A stretch of 53,404 bases of DNA from Ruminococcus sp. GTDB lineage: Bacteria; Bacillota; Clostridia; Oscillospirales; Ruminococcaceae. The notes under the pieces are model-generated. The model did no database searches. It saw only the letters and a program-made list of their open reading frames with translations, and had not been told where the DNA came from. The stretch is taken from the NCBI GenBank assembly GCA_030531185.1, contig JAUNOG010000012.1:1-53404 (forward strand), given 5' to 3'. Below are positions 8,757-18,209 of this stretch, piece by piece; the first letter of the stretch is position 1; every line of letters begins with the position of its first letter. Position numbers and translations under genes: made by a program.

Positions 8757-9254
8757 ATGAAGCATACAATTTCTGTACTTGTGGAGAACCACAGCGGCGT
8801 GCTTTCAAGAATTTCAGGACTTTTTTCAAGAAGAGGATTTAACATCGAGAGCCTTGCGGTAGGTCCTACTCACGACCCTGAGATTTCAAGAATTACCATT
8901 GTCGCAGACGGTGACGAGCATACAGTTGAACAAATTGAAAAACAGCTTAACAAGCTTGTTGAGGTCATCAAGGTAAAGACCTTTGAGAGAGGAGATTACC
9001 TTGCGAGAGAGCTTATGATAGTTAAGATCTCGGCAGGAGCCGACAAGAGAAGCGAAATAATGACTATTGCCGATATCACAGGCGCAAAGGTTATGGACAT
9101 TACGCTTACAACAATGACGCTGTGTTTGTGCGATAAGTACGATCACCTATGCAGATTTGAGGAGGTAGTCGAGCCTTACGGTATTATTGAAATGGTAAGA
9201 ACAGGTACTATTGCCATTGAAAAGGGCGCGGAGGTTTTCAGCGCCAAGAAATAA
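8757..9254 (+). CDS. ilvN: acetolactate synthase, small regulatory subunit
   Basis: The regulatory partner of IlvB that confers valine feedback control. The 165 residues match the usual length. An N-terminal ACT domain begins HTISVLVENHSGVLSRISGLF and includes the motif SRRGFNIESLAVGPT; a C-terminal ALS-specific domain follows. The ATG is 9 nt after TTGGAGG. It lies between ilvB and ilvC. Confidence 0.95.
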   Translation: MKHTISVLVENHSGVLSRISGLFSRRGFNIESLAVGPTHDPEISRITIVADGDEHTVEQIEKQLNKLVEVIKVKTFERGDYLARELMIVKISAGADKRSEIMTIADITGAKVMDITLTTMTLCLCDKYDHLCRFEEVVEPYGIIEMVRTGTIAIEKGAEVFSAKK

Positions 9255-9317
9255 CTTAGATTATATAGCCGACGGCTGTCAAAGAAAGACCCAAGGCTAC
9301 ATAAAATACAAAAATAA

Positions 9318-10364
<1,047 letters not shown>

Positions 10365-10382
10365 TTCTTTACATAAAAAATC

Positions 10383-10413
10383 AAGCGGTTTGCCGATCGG
10401 CAGACCGCTTTTT
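10383..10413 (+). terminator. terminator after ilvC
   Basis: A near-perfect palindrome of 28 nt (10383-10410) with one T-G pair, followed by a T run. It ends the ilvBNC transcript. Confidence 0.85.
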
Positions 10414-10436
10414 GCGTGAATTAATGATATAACATT

Positions 10437-11402
10437 TTACCAGGTAGTTGGAAGAAATTCAGACAGATATTTATAATTATTATCGTATTTTTTGCGTGTC
10501 TCAGGTTCAACACCTGTTTTGCCCTCATACACAAATTTACAAAAATCATATATTGATAACATATAACGATATGCAAGCTCGCATTTTTCATAATTACCGG
10601 CAGTTTTAAAAACGGGCAGAAATTTATCTGTATAATACCGGCTCACCTGTGCGCCGCGTCCCCACATATTAAGCTGAAAATGATACGACTTATACATCAC
10701 ACCCACTCCCAGAGCAAAGGCGTACACTTCTGACGGAGGGTCGCCGTAATTAGGCTGTTGGTAATTAATCGTCTCTGACAAGCGCTTTTTCTTTATCAAA
10801 GATGTTTCATAAAGATAGTATTCGCATATCCGGCTTATTCTTGGCCATAAATCTCCTTGCAGCTTAAGCTGATTGTGGAAATAATCCTCCCACCTGAAAT
10901 CCTCCGGCATACCAAGATCCTCAGCGAATATGGCAAGCAGAAGATCCTCATAGTTAGTAAATCCAAGCTGATATAAACGATCCAGACGGTTCTTTTCGGT
11001 CTCGGTCAATTCTCTGAAAACTAATTTGTAATCCAGACTTTTGAAAAGTTCATCTGCAACATCGTAGTCATCGGTAACCTCCATATCTATACAATAAGAT
11101 TTTACAGAATGCAGCATACCTACAAAAGCTTTAAATTCGCTTTTCTTTTCATCATCGAACAGTTCTCCCTCCATAGGGAAATTAACCTTACAGAACCCAT
11201 TGGCTGATTTGCCGTTAAATTGCAGTACAAATGTCTCGCTCTTTTCATCACAAAAATCTATTATCATTTGATTTTCATTTATACTGCATATCCAATTCTT
11301 TGTAGGTCCTTTTTTCTTAATTGATTTCTGCAATTTGTTGAAGACATCTGATGAAGTTTTATTCTTTTTTAATTTCAGCTTGTAAAATATTGTATCTGCC
11401 AT
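10437..11402 (-). CDS. uncharacterised 321-residue protein
   Basis: Not recognised. The protein is soluble, with no signal peptide or membrane span, and is rich in Lys, Tyr and Phe. It has an N-terminal half with alternating beta-like segments and a helical C-terminal half containing LAYRYMLSIYDFCKFVYEGK. The ATG follows GGAAGG with good spacing. It is the last gene of a minus-strand block with the cytidine deaminase and alkyltransferase-like genes. Base composition is more AT-rich than the biosynthetic genes, so it may be accessory. Confidence 0.75.
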   Translation of the reverse strand: MADTIFYKLKLKKNKTSSDVFNKLQKSIKKKGPTKNWICSINENQMIIDFCDEKSETFVLQFNGKSANGFCKVNFPMEGELFDDEKKSEFKAFVGMLHSVKSYCIDMEVTDDYDVADELFKSLDYKLVFRELTETEKNRLDRLYQLGFTNYEDLLLAIFAEDLGMPEDFRWEDYFHNQLKLQGDLWPRISRICEYYLYETSLIKKKRLSETINYQQPNYGDPPSEVYAFALGVGVMYKSYHFQLNMWGRGAQVSRYYTDKFLPVFKTAGNYEKCELAYRYMLSIYDFCKFVYEGKTGVEPETRKKYDNNYKYLSEFLPTTW

Positions 11403-11454
11403 ATTACCTTCCGTATAATTATAAATTTTGACTTACTTCAGCGTAAAATCTGAT

Positions 11455-11850
11455 TTAGCCTATCCACCATTCAGGCGTCAACTCGCCCAATTTTATTACT
11501 CTGCCGCTTTCGTAATCAAGCATAATATCGATATCCCTGTATTTTTCGGGCATTAGCTGAACCATAAGCTCTCTTCAAGCTCCGCAGGGAGCGCCTGTTT
11601 TTCCGTCGGGCATAATGGCAAGGACTTTTTGAATTTCACTTTCTCCGTTTGTTATCATATTAAATATCGCATTGCGCTCGGCGCATATACCCAGTGTGGA
11701 GCAGGTATCTATACAAACTCCCGTGTAAATTTTACCCGAGGACGACAGAATTGCCGCCGCAACTCCGCCTGCGTCTATGCAGTCGGATATTTTTCTGTAA
11801 TTTTGTACCGCTTTTGCTGCTGAATACAGCTTTTCCCATATTTTGTCCAT
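11455..11850 (-). pseudogene. cdd: cytidine deaminase with TGA in place of a zinc-ligand cysteine codon
   Basis: The frame starts at ATG 11850 after AAAGGAG. It reads CAE (zinc Cys and catalytic Glu, in GICAERNAI) and then APCGA followed by TGA at 11577-11575. After the TGA the same frame continues for 39 codons (RELMVQLMPEKYRDIDIM and on) to TAA at 11457-11455. Cytidine deaminases have PCxxC, with both Cys binding zinc. The TGA sits exactly at the second Cys (codon 92), and the total length of 131 codons is standard. A TGC or TGT to TGA nonsense mutation is the simplest explanation. Selenocysteine insertion is a less likely alternative. Without readthrough the 91-residue product would lack a zinc ligand and be inactive. 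Confidence 0.8.
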
Positions 11851-11883
11851 AAGAATACTCCTTTGATCTCGTATAGTCGGACG

Positions 11884-12366
11884 TTATTCGGCAATATCAT
11901 ACAGAGCCTTTTCATAGTCCTTTACATAATACCTTATATTAGTCCTGCCTTTTTTGACAATGGAATGTCCCTCAGCCTCGAGAAGTTTCTTTTGTTCTTC
12001 AACGCCGCCGGGATATTTGGGATTAAGTTCGCCGTTCGCTTTCAAAGTCCGCCAATACGGAGTTTTATCCGTTTGCCGCTGATAGCTTGCCCAAGCAGCT
12101 ATTGAAACGAATATTCCCGCTGTAATAGGTTCGGTAAAATCTGCGCCGTTTTGTCTGGCAAAGTATTTTCTTATTTCGCCGACCGTAATAAGCTTTCCGT
12201 AAGGTATCAGACGCATAACCTTGTCGTAGTCAACAGGCGGAGCAAAATACATTCGGTCGCCGCCGTATTTTTCAATGCTCTTTTGGTCGGTAAGTATATG
12301 TATCTTCGGCATATCCTTGCTGTCGTTAAGCATTGCGTTAAAATCCTTGTTGTTTTCGTTTGCCAT
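11884..12366 (-). CDS. MGMT-type alkyltransferase-like DNA-binding protein
   Basis: 160 residues. The segment VMRLIPYGKLITVGEIRKYF and the later PYWRTLKANGELNPKYPGG match the DNA-binding (winged-helix) domain of the O6-methylguanine methyltransferase family. The active-site PCHR cysteine motif is replaced by PYWR, as in alkyltransferase-like proteins that bind alkylated DNA without repairing it directly. The ATG at 12366 follows GGGAGGTG. A longer frame reading from 12468 lacks such a site. A role in DNA damage recognition is inferred from the family. Confidence 0.75.
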   Translation of the reverse strand: MANENNKDFNAMLNDSKDMPKIHILTDQKSIEKYGGDRMYFAPPVDYDKVMRLIPYGKLITVGEIRKYFARQNGADFTEPITAGIFVSIAAWASYQRQTDKTPYWRTLKANGELNPKYPGGVEEQKKLLEAEGHSIVKKGRTNIRYYVKDYEKALYDIAE

Positions 12367-12385
12367 AAAAACACCTCCCGAACTA

Positions 12386-12414
12386 AGTATAGCATATCGT
12401 AAAGGGGATTGCAA
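12386..12414 (-). promoter_or_regulatory. promoter of the alkyltransferase-like gene
   Basis: On the minus strand TTGCAA (12414-12409), a 17-bp spacer and TATACT (12391-12386), about 20 bp before the start codon. Confidence 0.7.
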
Positions 12415-12451
12415 TGAGACTGTTTTTATTTTTAGGTTCACATCTGAAATA

Positions 12452-13084
12452 TTAATCTTCCGACGCATTCTTCCTGCCTTTTACCCTCCGGACAATACAC
12501 GCCAAAAGCCAGATCAAGCAAAATACGATCATTCCTGCTGCGGCAATATAAAACCATGCTAAATAAACCCAAGGATCTTTAAGCGAAACCACATAAATAA
12601 ATGTCCCGAATAATATAACCGTAAAAGCGGCAGAAAAAATAACCATATATTTGTATCTCTTTAAAATATCATTTTTAAAATCAATAATTGAACGCCTTGC
12701 CGTAAACAGGAGAACAAGAAGTATCAACGCCTCGGTTCCTGCCGTATACAATATTTCGTTGGGGTCGCCGTAATAAAACCGCATAGTGTCCTTGTAAACA
12801 TAAATTTTAACTTTATTTCCCACGCTGTATTCGGCAGGGGGAGTGTCATTCTTTGTGAAGTCAAAATCAGGCATATAGTCATAGGAATATTCCGTGCCGT
12901 TTTCCGTATAGCTCAGCTGATAGTGAAAGCGGTGAGTGCTGTATTGTCTTTCATCGTCGATAGATACTATCTCCGCATATATGGGCTTTATTGTTGCTCT
13001 GAACTGACAGTGGCATATTAACGTTATACCTAAAATCAGTAAACTGATATACGCAAAAAACAATACGGTATTATGTTTTTTCAT
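12452..13084 (-). CDS. membrane protein, possibly DUF3592-like
   Basis: 210 residues with one N-terminal hydrophobic segment (about 6-26), an extracellular-type region of about 90 residues rich in Tyr/Thr with VGNKVKIYVYKD, and three further hydrophobic segments near 110-130, 145-165 and 172-197, ending in a basic tail. The layout of a loop domain carrying VGNKVKIYV between membrane spans resembles DUF3592 proteins, of unknown function. I choose ATG 13084, which is 8 nt after AGGGGG. A GTG three codons earlier overlaps that site. Confidence 0.75.
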   Translation of the reverse strand: MKKHNTVLFFAYISLLILGITLICHCQFRATIKPIYAEIVSIDDERQYSTHRFHYQLSYTENGTEYSYDYMPDFDFTKNDTPPAEYSVGNKVKIYVYKDTMRFYYGDPNEILYTAGTEALILLVLLFTARRSIIDFKNDILKRYKYMVIFSAAFTVILFGTFIYVVSLKDPWVYLAWFYIAAAGMIVFCLIWLLACIVRRVKGRKNASED

Positions 13085-13118
13085 TTTCTGCACCCCCTAT
13101 ATTCCTTTTATTTAAAAC

Positions 13119-13147
13119 ATTATACCATATAGCGGCAAATGTGTCAA
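13119..13147 (-). promoter_or_regulatory. promoter of the membrane-protein gene
   Basis: Minus-strand TTGACA (13147-13142), a 17-bp spacer and TATAAT (13124-13119). Confidence 0.8.
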
Positions 13148-13161
13148 TGTTCCGAGCTGAC

Positions 13162-13195
13162 AAAAAACGCTCCCGACAAAAGTCAAGAGCGTTTT
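13162..13195 (-). terminator. terminator of the leuC-leuD operon
   Basis: AAAACGCTC and GAGCGTTTT arms (13164-13172 and 13187-13195), with a T run on the minus strand. It lies just past the leuD stop. Confidence 0.8.
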
Positions 13196-13203
13196 ACTGC
13201 AAA

Positions 13204-13683
13204 TTATTTAAGCGAATTAAGCAGACCGTTTGAGTTGATAATATTTATCAGGAACTCAGGGAAAGACTGTCCCTGATAGGTCTCATTCTTGGTCTTGTTG
13301 GTGATGACTCCTGTGTCGAAGTCAATATCAACCTCGTCTCCGTTTTCAATTTTTTCAGCCGCCTCGTCGCATTCGATTATCGGCAGACCGATGTTAATAG
13401 CGTTTCTGTAAAAAATTCTCGCAAAGGATTTTGCGATTACGCAGGAAACTCCGCTTGCCTTGATACACGCAGGAGCGTGCTCTCTGGACGAGCCGCAGCC
13501 GAAATTTGCCTTTGCGACTATAATATCTCCCGCCTGTACGTTTTTGGCGAAGTCTATATCGATATCCTCCATACAATGCTTTGCAAGCTCCTCCATATTG
13601 GCGGTGTTGAGGTATCTTGCAGGGATAATAACGTCGGTATCTACGTTATCTCCGTATTTATGAACTTTTCCGCAAGCCTTCAT
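13204..13683 (-). CDS. leuD: 3-isopropylmalate dehydratase small subunit
   Basis: With LeuC it isomerises 2- to 3-isopropylmalate in leucine synthesis. The 159-residue, clostridial/archaeal-type short form shows [14 protein letters not shown] and the active-site loop [13 protein letters not shown] choose ATG 13683, 8 nt after AAAGGAG. An in-frame ATG six codons upstream overlaps that site. The gene is separated from leuC by a small gene of unknown function. Confidence 0.94.
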   Translation of the reverse strand: MKACGKVHKYGDNVDTDVIIPARYLNTANMEELAKHCMEDIDIDFAKNVQAGDIIVAKANFGCGSSREHAPACIKASGVSCVIAKSFARIFYRNAINIGLPIIECDEAAEKIENGDEVDIDFDTGVITNKTKNETYQGQSFPEFLINIINSNGLLNSLK

Positions 13684-13704
13684 AGTGAAAACTCCTTTCA
13701 ATAA

Positions 13705-14094
13705 TTAAGCGTTTTTATAATCGGGAGAACCGAAAACGTTCTCTCCCGAGGTCTGTCTCCTGAGCTCGCCGTATATCTGCTCCAGATAAGCCTTGTCGAT
13801 ATTGTCCTTATTTCTGGTGATAAAGTAGCAGATCTTGACTTTGTGAAACATACCCTCTTTGACAAGACCGTAAACGGACTTGCCGTTAACCTGTGCCGTA
13901 TAAGATTTATTAATTCCCTTTTTATCGAAAATCGACTGGGTCATTTCCACGGTAAAAAAATTATCCTTGTGCAGACCGTCGATGATCTCGTCGACCTTTT
14001 CTTCCTTTTGATCGTCGTTAAGGGAATTGCCGTACTTTTTGGTGACAATACTTAAAATTACGTCATAAAATATATCTTTGAGATAATTTTTCAT
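13705..14094 (-). CDS. unknown 129-residue protein between leuC and leuD
   Basis: Not recognised. The sequence is charged and soluble, mostly helical at the N terminus with a beta-like central part (YTAQVNGKSVYGLVKEGMFH). The ATG follows GTGAGG. It sits inside the leu operon, 72 bp after leuC and 21 bp before leuD, so it is expressed with both subunits. Whether it helps the isomerase (for example in assembly or Fe-S loading) cannot be told from sequence. Confidence 0.8.
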   Translation of the reverse strand: MKNYLKDIFYDVILSIVTKKYGNSLNDDQKEEKVDEIIDGLHKDNFFTVEMTQSIFDKKGINKSYTAQVNGKSVYGLVKEGMFHKVKICYFITRNKDNIDKAYLEQIYGELRRQTSGENVFGSPDYKNA

Positions 14095-14166
14095 AAAAAC
14101 CTCACTATAGTTAACTCGGTTGTTTGGCTTTAAGTAATTATCCCCCTATTTTATTTTTTGTAATAT

Positions 14167-15429
14167 TTATATTACCTCAGTAGGCTGAGCGATCTTACCT
14201 GCCACAGCGGACGCCGCCGCAACATAAGGCGAAGCGAGGTAAACCTCGGACTCCACGTGTCCCATTCTGCCTACAAAGTTTCTGTTGGTAGTCGCAACAG
14301 CCCTTTCGCCTGCCGCAAGAATACCCATATGTCCGCCGAGACAAGGTCCGCAGGTAGGCGTGGAAACAGCGCAGCCTGCGTTAATGAATATTTCCAGAAG
14401 TCCCTCTTTCATAGCCGTCATATAAATGTTCTGGGTTGCGGGGATAACGATACATCTTACGTGTTCGGCAATCCTTCTGCCCTTCAGTATCTCTGCGGCG
14501 CATCTCAGGTCTTCAATTCTGCCGTTGGTGCATGAGCCGATAACTACCTGATCGATCTTTATCTCGGGAATTTCGTCAAATGTCTTGGCGTTTTCAGGCA
14601 GGTGTGGGAACGCTACAGTAGGCTTTATCTCGCTGAGGTCAATGGTGTATTCCTCATCATACTCTGCGTCTGCGTCGGCCTCGTAAACCTTGAATTGCCT
14701 GTCCGTTCTGCCCTTGAGGTATTCGGTAGTAACGCTGTCAACGGCGAAAATTCCGTTCTTTGCGCCCGCCTCGATAGCCATATTAGCCATACACAGCCTG
14801 TCCTCCATAGTGAGGTTGATAAGTCCCTCGCCTGAGAATTCCATAGACTTGTAAAGGGCGCCGTCAACGCCTATCATACCGATAATGTGGAGGATAACGT
14901 CCTTTGCGGCGCTGTACTTGGGCAGCTTGCCGATAATGTTGAATTTAATTGCAGAGGGAACTCTGAACCATGTCTTTCCCTTTGCCATACCCGCGCACAT
15001 ATCGGTGGAACCGATACCCGTCGAGAATGCGCCCAGCGCGCCGTATGTACAGGTGTGAGAGTCCGCGCCGATCACGCAGTCACCCGGGACTACAAGTCCT
15101 TTTTCCGGGAGCAGAGCGTGCTCGATACCCATATCGCCCACATCGTAGTAGTGCTTGATGTCGTATTTTGCGGCAAAATCTCTGCACTGCTTGCACTGAG
15201 CTGCCGCCTTAATGTCCTTGTTAGGCGTGAAATGGTCCATAACCATTGTAACCTTTTGATTGTCGAAAATTTCAGTAAATCCCGCCTTGTTGAACTCATT
15301 GATAGCCACAGGGGAGGTAACGTCGTTACCCAGAACAAGGTCGAGATCAGCCATAATAAGCTGTCCTTCCTTGACCTCTGCAAGCCCCGCATGAGCCGCG
15401 AGGATCTTCTGCGTCATAGTCATACCCAT
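14167..15429 (-). CDS. leuC: 3-isopropylmalate dehydratase large subunit
   Basis: The Fe-S subunit of isopropylmalate isomerase. The 420-residue length matches the clostridial/archaeal LeuC type rather than the longer enterobacterial form. Motifs include [28 protein letters not shown], the first cluster Cys in VIGSCTNGR, and the paired cluster Cys in [12 protein letters not shown]. The start ATG 15429 follows AAGGAG. It is the first gene of a leuC-orf-leuD operon with its own promoter; leuA and leuB are not in the window. Confidence 0.94.
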   Translation of the reverse strand: MGMTMTQKILAAHAGLAEVKEGQLIMADLDLVLGNDVTSPVAINEFNKAGFTEIFDNQKVTMVMDHFTPNKDIKAAAQCKQCRDFAAKYDIKHYYDVGDMGIEHALLPEKGLVVPGDCVIGADSHTCTYGALGAFSTGIGSTDMCAGMAKGKTWFRVPSAIKFNIIGKLPKYSAAKDVILHIIGMIGVDGALYKSMEFSGEGLINLTMEDRLCMANMAIEAGAKNGIFAVDSVTTEYLKGRTDRQFKVYEADADAEYDEEYTIDLSEIKPTVAFPHLPENAKTFDEIPEIKIDQVVIGSCTNGRIEDLRCAAEILKGRRIAEHVRCIVIPATQNIYMTAMKEGLLEIFINAGCAVSTPTCGPCLGGHMGILAAGERAVATTNRNFVGRMGHVESEVYLASPYVAAASAVAGKIAQPTEVI

Positions 15430-15781
15430 AATCCAATCTTCTCCTTACTGCCGACGGATATTTCACACTCCGTCATATATTTTCAGATATTAATATTATA
15501 ACTCATTTTCCGCAAATTTTAAAGGGATAATTATTATTTATGTATGAATAATATTTATATGAAACGTTTGAAAAATGCCAAATTCAGCAAAGCTGAACCT
15601 CAAATGACCGATAGTTCCGTAAACGTTTAAATGTTCAGATTTTTAAAACAAAGCAATAATAGGAATTTCCGCCTTAAATATCCTTGCATTAATTTATGCG
15701 GACGGAGAAAAATAAACATAGGACAACGCCGTAATTTCGGTATTGTTTTGTAACATTTCACAGCAAAGGGAGGTCATTCAG
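15430..15781. other. intergenic region between leuC and the small gene
   Basis: This region contains the leuC promoter (15495-15523), a small hairpin TTCAGC/GCTGAA at 15583-15597, and two copies of the 8-bp palindrome AAACGTTT (15562-15569 and 15621-15628) 59 bp apart. The rest is AT-rich with no coding signal on either strand. No good promoter was found for the small gene that follows. Confidence 0.5.
15495..15523 (-). promoter_or_regulatory. promoter of leuC
   Basis: Minus-strand TTTAAA (15523-15518), a 17-bp spacer and a perfect TATAAT (15500-15495). Confidence 0.6.
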
Positions 15782-15955
15782 ATGAATATGAAACCTATTA
15801 TCACAGGCATTTCAACGGGTATCACAGCGGGAGCTATCGCATATGCCGTATCCACAGCCACCAACAAGGAAAAGCGTATGCTCAAATGCAGAGCGGGCAA
15901 AGCGCTCCATGCAATGGGAGACGTTATGGACGGTATCTCGATGATAATGAAATAG
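15782..15955 (+). CDS. small 57-residue protein with one hydrophobic segment
   Basis: The ATG follows AAGGGAGG by 9 nt. Residues 5-25 (IITGISTGITAGAIAYAVST) are Gly/Ala-rich and hydrophobic. A basic stretch (NKEKRMLKCRAGKAL) and an amphipathic tail (MGDVMDGISMIMK) follow. The layout recalls small membrane-associated proteins of the YtxH-like kind, but I do not recognise a family. It converges on the dockerin protein and shares a terminator region with it. Confidence 0.7.
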   Translation: MNMKPIITGISTGITAGAIAYAVSTATNKEKRMLKCRAGKALHAMGDVMDGISMIMK

Positions 15956-15956
15956 C

Positions 15957-15996
15957 CGAAAAAAGCAGAACGTCCGCGGTCGGGAACGTTCTGCTT
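15957..15996 (-). terminator. terminator between the small gene and the dockerin protein
   Basis: AAGCAGAACGT (15963-15973) pairs with ACGTTCTGCTT (15986-15996). Six As at 15959-15964 give a T run on the minus strand, so it serves mainly the minus-strand gene ending at 16012. It may also act on the plus strand. Confidence 0.75.
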
Positions 15997-16011
15997 ACAT
16001 AATCGTATGTT

Positions 16012-17763
16012 TTAGCTTTCGCTTATTTTCCGCAGTACAGACAGCGCGTCGATAACGTCTACAGTACCGTTTCCGTCATAGTCTGCCCTTGACAGCTGAT
16101 CGGTGGTAAGCTTAACGGTACCCGCGTTATGCCGCAGTATCATAAGAGCGTCCACTACGGTAAGGGATTTATCGCCGTTAACGTCTCCTTTTTGGAGCGT
16201 TGAAGACGACTTTTTACGGGTTATCTCAACGGTATAGGTGCGTTTTGAACCGCTTGCCGCAGTGCAGACTACCTTAAAGGTGTTCTTTCCCTCTTTGAGC
16301 TTTACGCTTCCCGTGCCGCTTACCGAGGCGTAAGCACCCAGCGTGTTTGCGTTTATCACAGCGGTTGAAGTCTCAGCGGAAACCGTTGCGGAGTACTTAT
16401 AGGTAAACTTATCAAAAGCGGGGGAAAGCTTCGCTCCCGAAACGCTCAGACTTTTCAGGTAATTGTTGTTGTCCCCCTCGGAGGAAGGCTTGGGACAAAG
16501 GCTTTCGGGCATATTGGTGTAAACGGGTATCTTGAATTCCATAGCCGTGGCAAGGATATCGTCGCTGTATGCGTTGAGCAGACTTACAGCCTCGTTAGCC
16601 TGTCCGAAAACGCAGGTCATATACTGATGAGCGTAATAGCCGTTGCCGCCGTCAACCATATCGAATTTCTGAAGATACAATGTGTCCTGTCCTTTGGTGA
16701 TGTAGCCTGTGCCAAGAAAGATAGAACCGCCGACGATCGATTTATACTGATTTGTCCAAGGGAGAAGATATGCGGAATTGGTGGTAGCCGCATACTTGCA
16801 GCCCATTTCCGCTGCCGTCATTGTCGAGGTCGCATATGCCTGAACGTCAAAGAAGTTGAAATAATTCTCCCAGCCCTTGACTGTGCCCAAAGACTGCGGA
16901 GCGCCGTAAACGCCCTGCTCGTTTCTGCATCTGGAGGCGAGATGATACGGCGAAACTCCCGACCTCTCCGCCGCCTCCATAAAGGTCTGCGCGTAGGATT
17001 TCACCTCTCCCGTATCGGGACAGGTGTAATTTCCGCTCATAAACGTGTCGGACAGAATGGTTTTTACTCCGTCGATAGTCTGATACGAAGGATTGTAGGA
17101 CAGGCTCTCGAACATAAATATGTATCTTTCGGTGAGGAAGTTTCTCGGGTCAAGATAGTATTTTATAATGTCCTCCGAAGCCGCGACCCACGTTCCGTCA
17201 AGACCGTACCAGTAGCCTCCGTTGAAATCGTACGCTCCCTTTTCCATAGACTTCCAAGACGCCAGAGCGGAGGAATGTACAAGATTTCTGCCTATAACAA
17301 GTTCCTCTTTGAGAGCGGTGTTCCAGTCGATACCCAGATGCTGAGCGGTAAAAATCCAGCTTGGGTGCTCTGCGTGGAGCTGTCTCAGATAGGGCTTGTA
17401 GCTTTCGGGAAAGCCCTGAGAGGTAAGATAGCTCTCAAAATTACTGTCCGACGTATAGCTTGTATTTTTTTTCGAGACCGTTATGTAATTGGACGCCGCA
17501 TATCCCGAGCCGCCCGAATAGCTTACCTTATACCATACGCCTCCGTTTTTGTCCTTGCTCTCGCCTGTGACAGTTACCTGTTCTCCGTAGGTTAGGTAGC
17601 CTACCTTTGCATATTCCGTACCCGCTCCCGTACGGACGTTAAGATAATCGGTATTACAGCTCCCGTATTTGGTTTCGTAAGCCGAGGCTGTCATCACCGT
17701 ACACAACGTCGCAATGAGTATCAGCAGAGCAGTCAACAGCGCTGTGGTTTTCCTGAAAGTCAT
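16012..17763 (-). CDS. secreted SH3-glucosaminidase-dockerin protein
   Basis: A 583-residue exported protein. A signal peptide (about 1-28, ending ASA) is followed by an SH3b-type domain (about 33-96, LNVRTGAGTEYAKVGYL) and a large domain (about 107-415) with ASRCRNEQGVYGAPQSLGT, resembling the endo-beta-N-acetylglucosaminidase family that cleaves peptidoglycan. Next come a cadherin-like beta-sandwich (about 430-517) and a C-terminal type I-like dockerin with two Ca-binding repeats (GDVNGDKSLTVVDALMIL and ADYDGNGTVDVIDALSVL). The dockerin implies docking to a cohesin in a cellulosome-like complex. I choose ATG 17763 after GAGGTG. It is divergent from a cohesin-type surface protein, a possible partner. 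Confidence 0.88.
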   Translation of the reverse strand: MTFRKTTALLTALLILIATLCTVMTASAYETKYGSCNTDYLNVRTGAGTEYAKVGYLTYGEQVTVTGESKDKNGGVWYKVSYSGGSGYAASNYITVSKKNTSYTSDSNFESYLTSQGFPESYKPYLRQLHAEHPSWIFTAQHLGIDWNTALKEELVIGRNLVHSSALASWKSMEKGAYDFNGGYWYGLDGTWVAASEDIIKYYLDPRNFLTERYIFMFESLSYNPSYQTIDGVKTILSDTFMSGNYTCPDTGEVKSYAQTFMEAAERSGVSPYHLASRCRNEQGVYGAPQSLGTVKGWENYFNFFDVQAYATSTMTAAEMGCKYAATTNSAYLLPWTNQYKSIVGGSIFLGTGYITKGQDTLYLQKFDMVDGGNGYYAHQYMTCVFGQANEAVSLLNAYSDDILATAMEFKIPVYTNMPESLCPKPSSEGDNNNYLKSLSVSGAKLSPAFDKFTYKYSATVSAETSTAVINANTLGAYASVSGTGSVKLKEGKNTFKVVCTAASGSKRTYTVEITRKKSSSTLQKGDVNGDKSLTVVDALMILRHNAGTVKLTTDQLSRADYDGNGTVDVIDALSVLRKISES

Positions 17764-17823
17764 TTTTGTCACCTCTTAATAGTAGTCGTTACTGCGAAAA
17801 ATATCGGTACATTTATCCGCACT

Positions 17824-17843
17824 TTGTACATATTATAGTACAA
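17824..17843. promoter_or_regulatory. inverted repeat over the -10 of the dockerin gene
   Basis: TTGTAC, 8 bp, GTACAA. It encloses the whole -10 element (17832-17837), the position expected of a repressor operator. Confidence 0.45.
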
Positions 17844-17861
17844 TTCGACGGCGTTTGTCAA
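17832..17861 (-). promoter_or_regulatory. promoter of the dockerin gene
   Basis: Minus-strand consensus TTGACA (17861-17856), an 18-bp spacer and perfect TATAAT (17837-17832). Confidence 0.8.
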
Positions 17862-18041
17862 CAGAAAATTTGTTCATATAAAATTTACAAATACGTTTTC
17901 ACGGACTTGGTTACAAAAGTTACAGAAAGATTACAGCGCATCTAGGGCGTTTCGGGACTTTCAATACATATATCTAGTGAAGGAAAATCCTGCCATAGTA
18001 TTTTTCACAAATTTTTGAGCGTAAATTCGACGTTTTGACTA

Positions 18042-18071
18042 TTGACGTTTTAATAATAGATGTGATATAAT
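18042..18071 (+). promoter_or_regulatory. promoter of the cohesin surface protein
   Basis: TTGACG (18042-18047), an 18-bp spacer and TATAAT (18066-18071). Confidence 0.75.
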
Positions 18072-18080
18072 TCATATCAC
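18062..18080. promoter_or_regulatory. inverted repeat over the -10 of the cohesin gene
   Basis: GTGATAT, 5 bp, ATATCAC. It overlaps the -10 and the predicted start, suggesting an operator distinct from that of the divergent gene. Confidence 0.5.
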
Positions 18081-18209
18081 CTAAAAGTAACAAATTTCGT
18101 AATATTTACGAACAAACGGTTACAAGAGGAAAGATATTCCTATAAGATAAATTATTTAATTATATTGTAAACTTACGGCAATAAGGGTTGAAACAAGGAG
18201 GACATAATT

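Larger units (their letters stand above)
17764..18209. other. divergent control region of the dockerin and cohesin genes
   Basis: About 446 bp with no coding signal. It holds a strong promoter in each direction (17832-17861 minus, 18042-18071 plus), each with a different inverted repeat over its -10. The plus transcript would have a leader of about 130 nt, in which I see no clear riboswitch. Confidence 0.6.
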
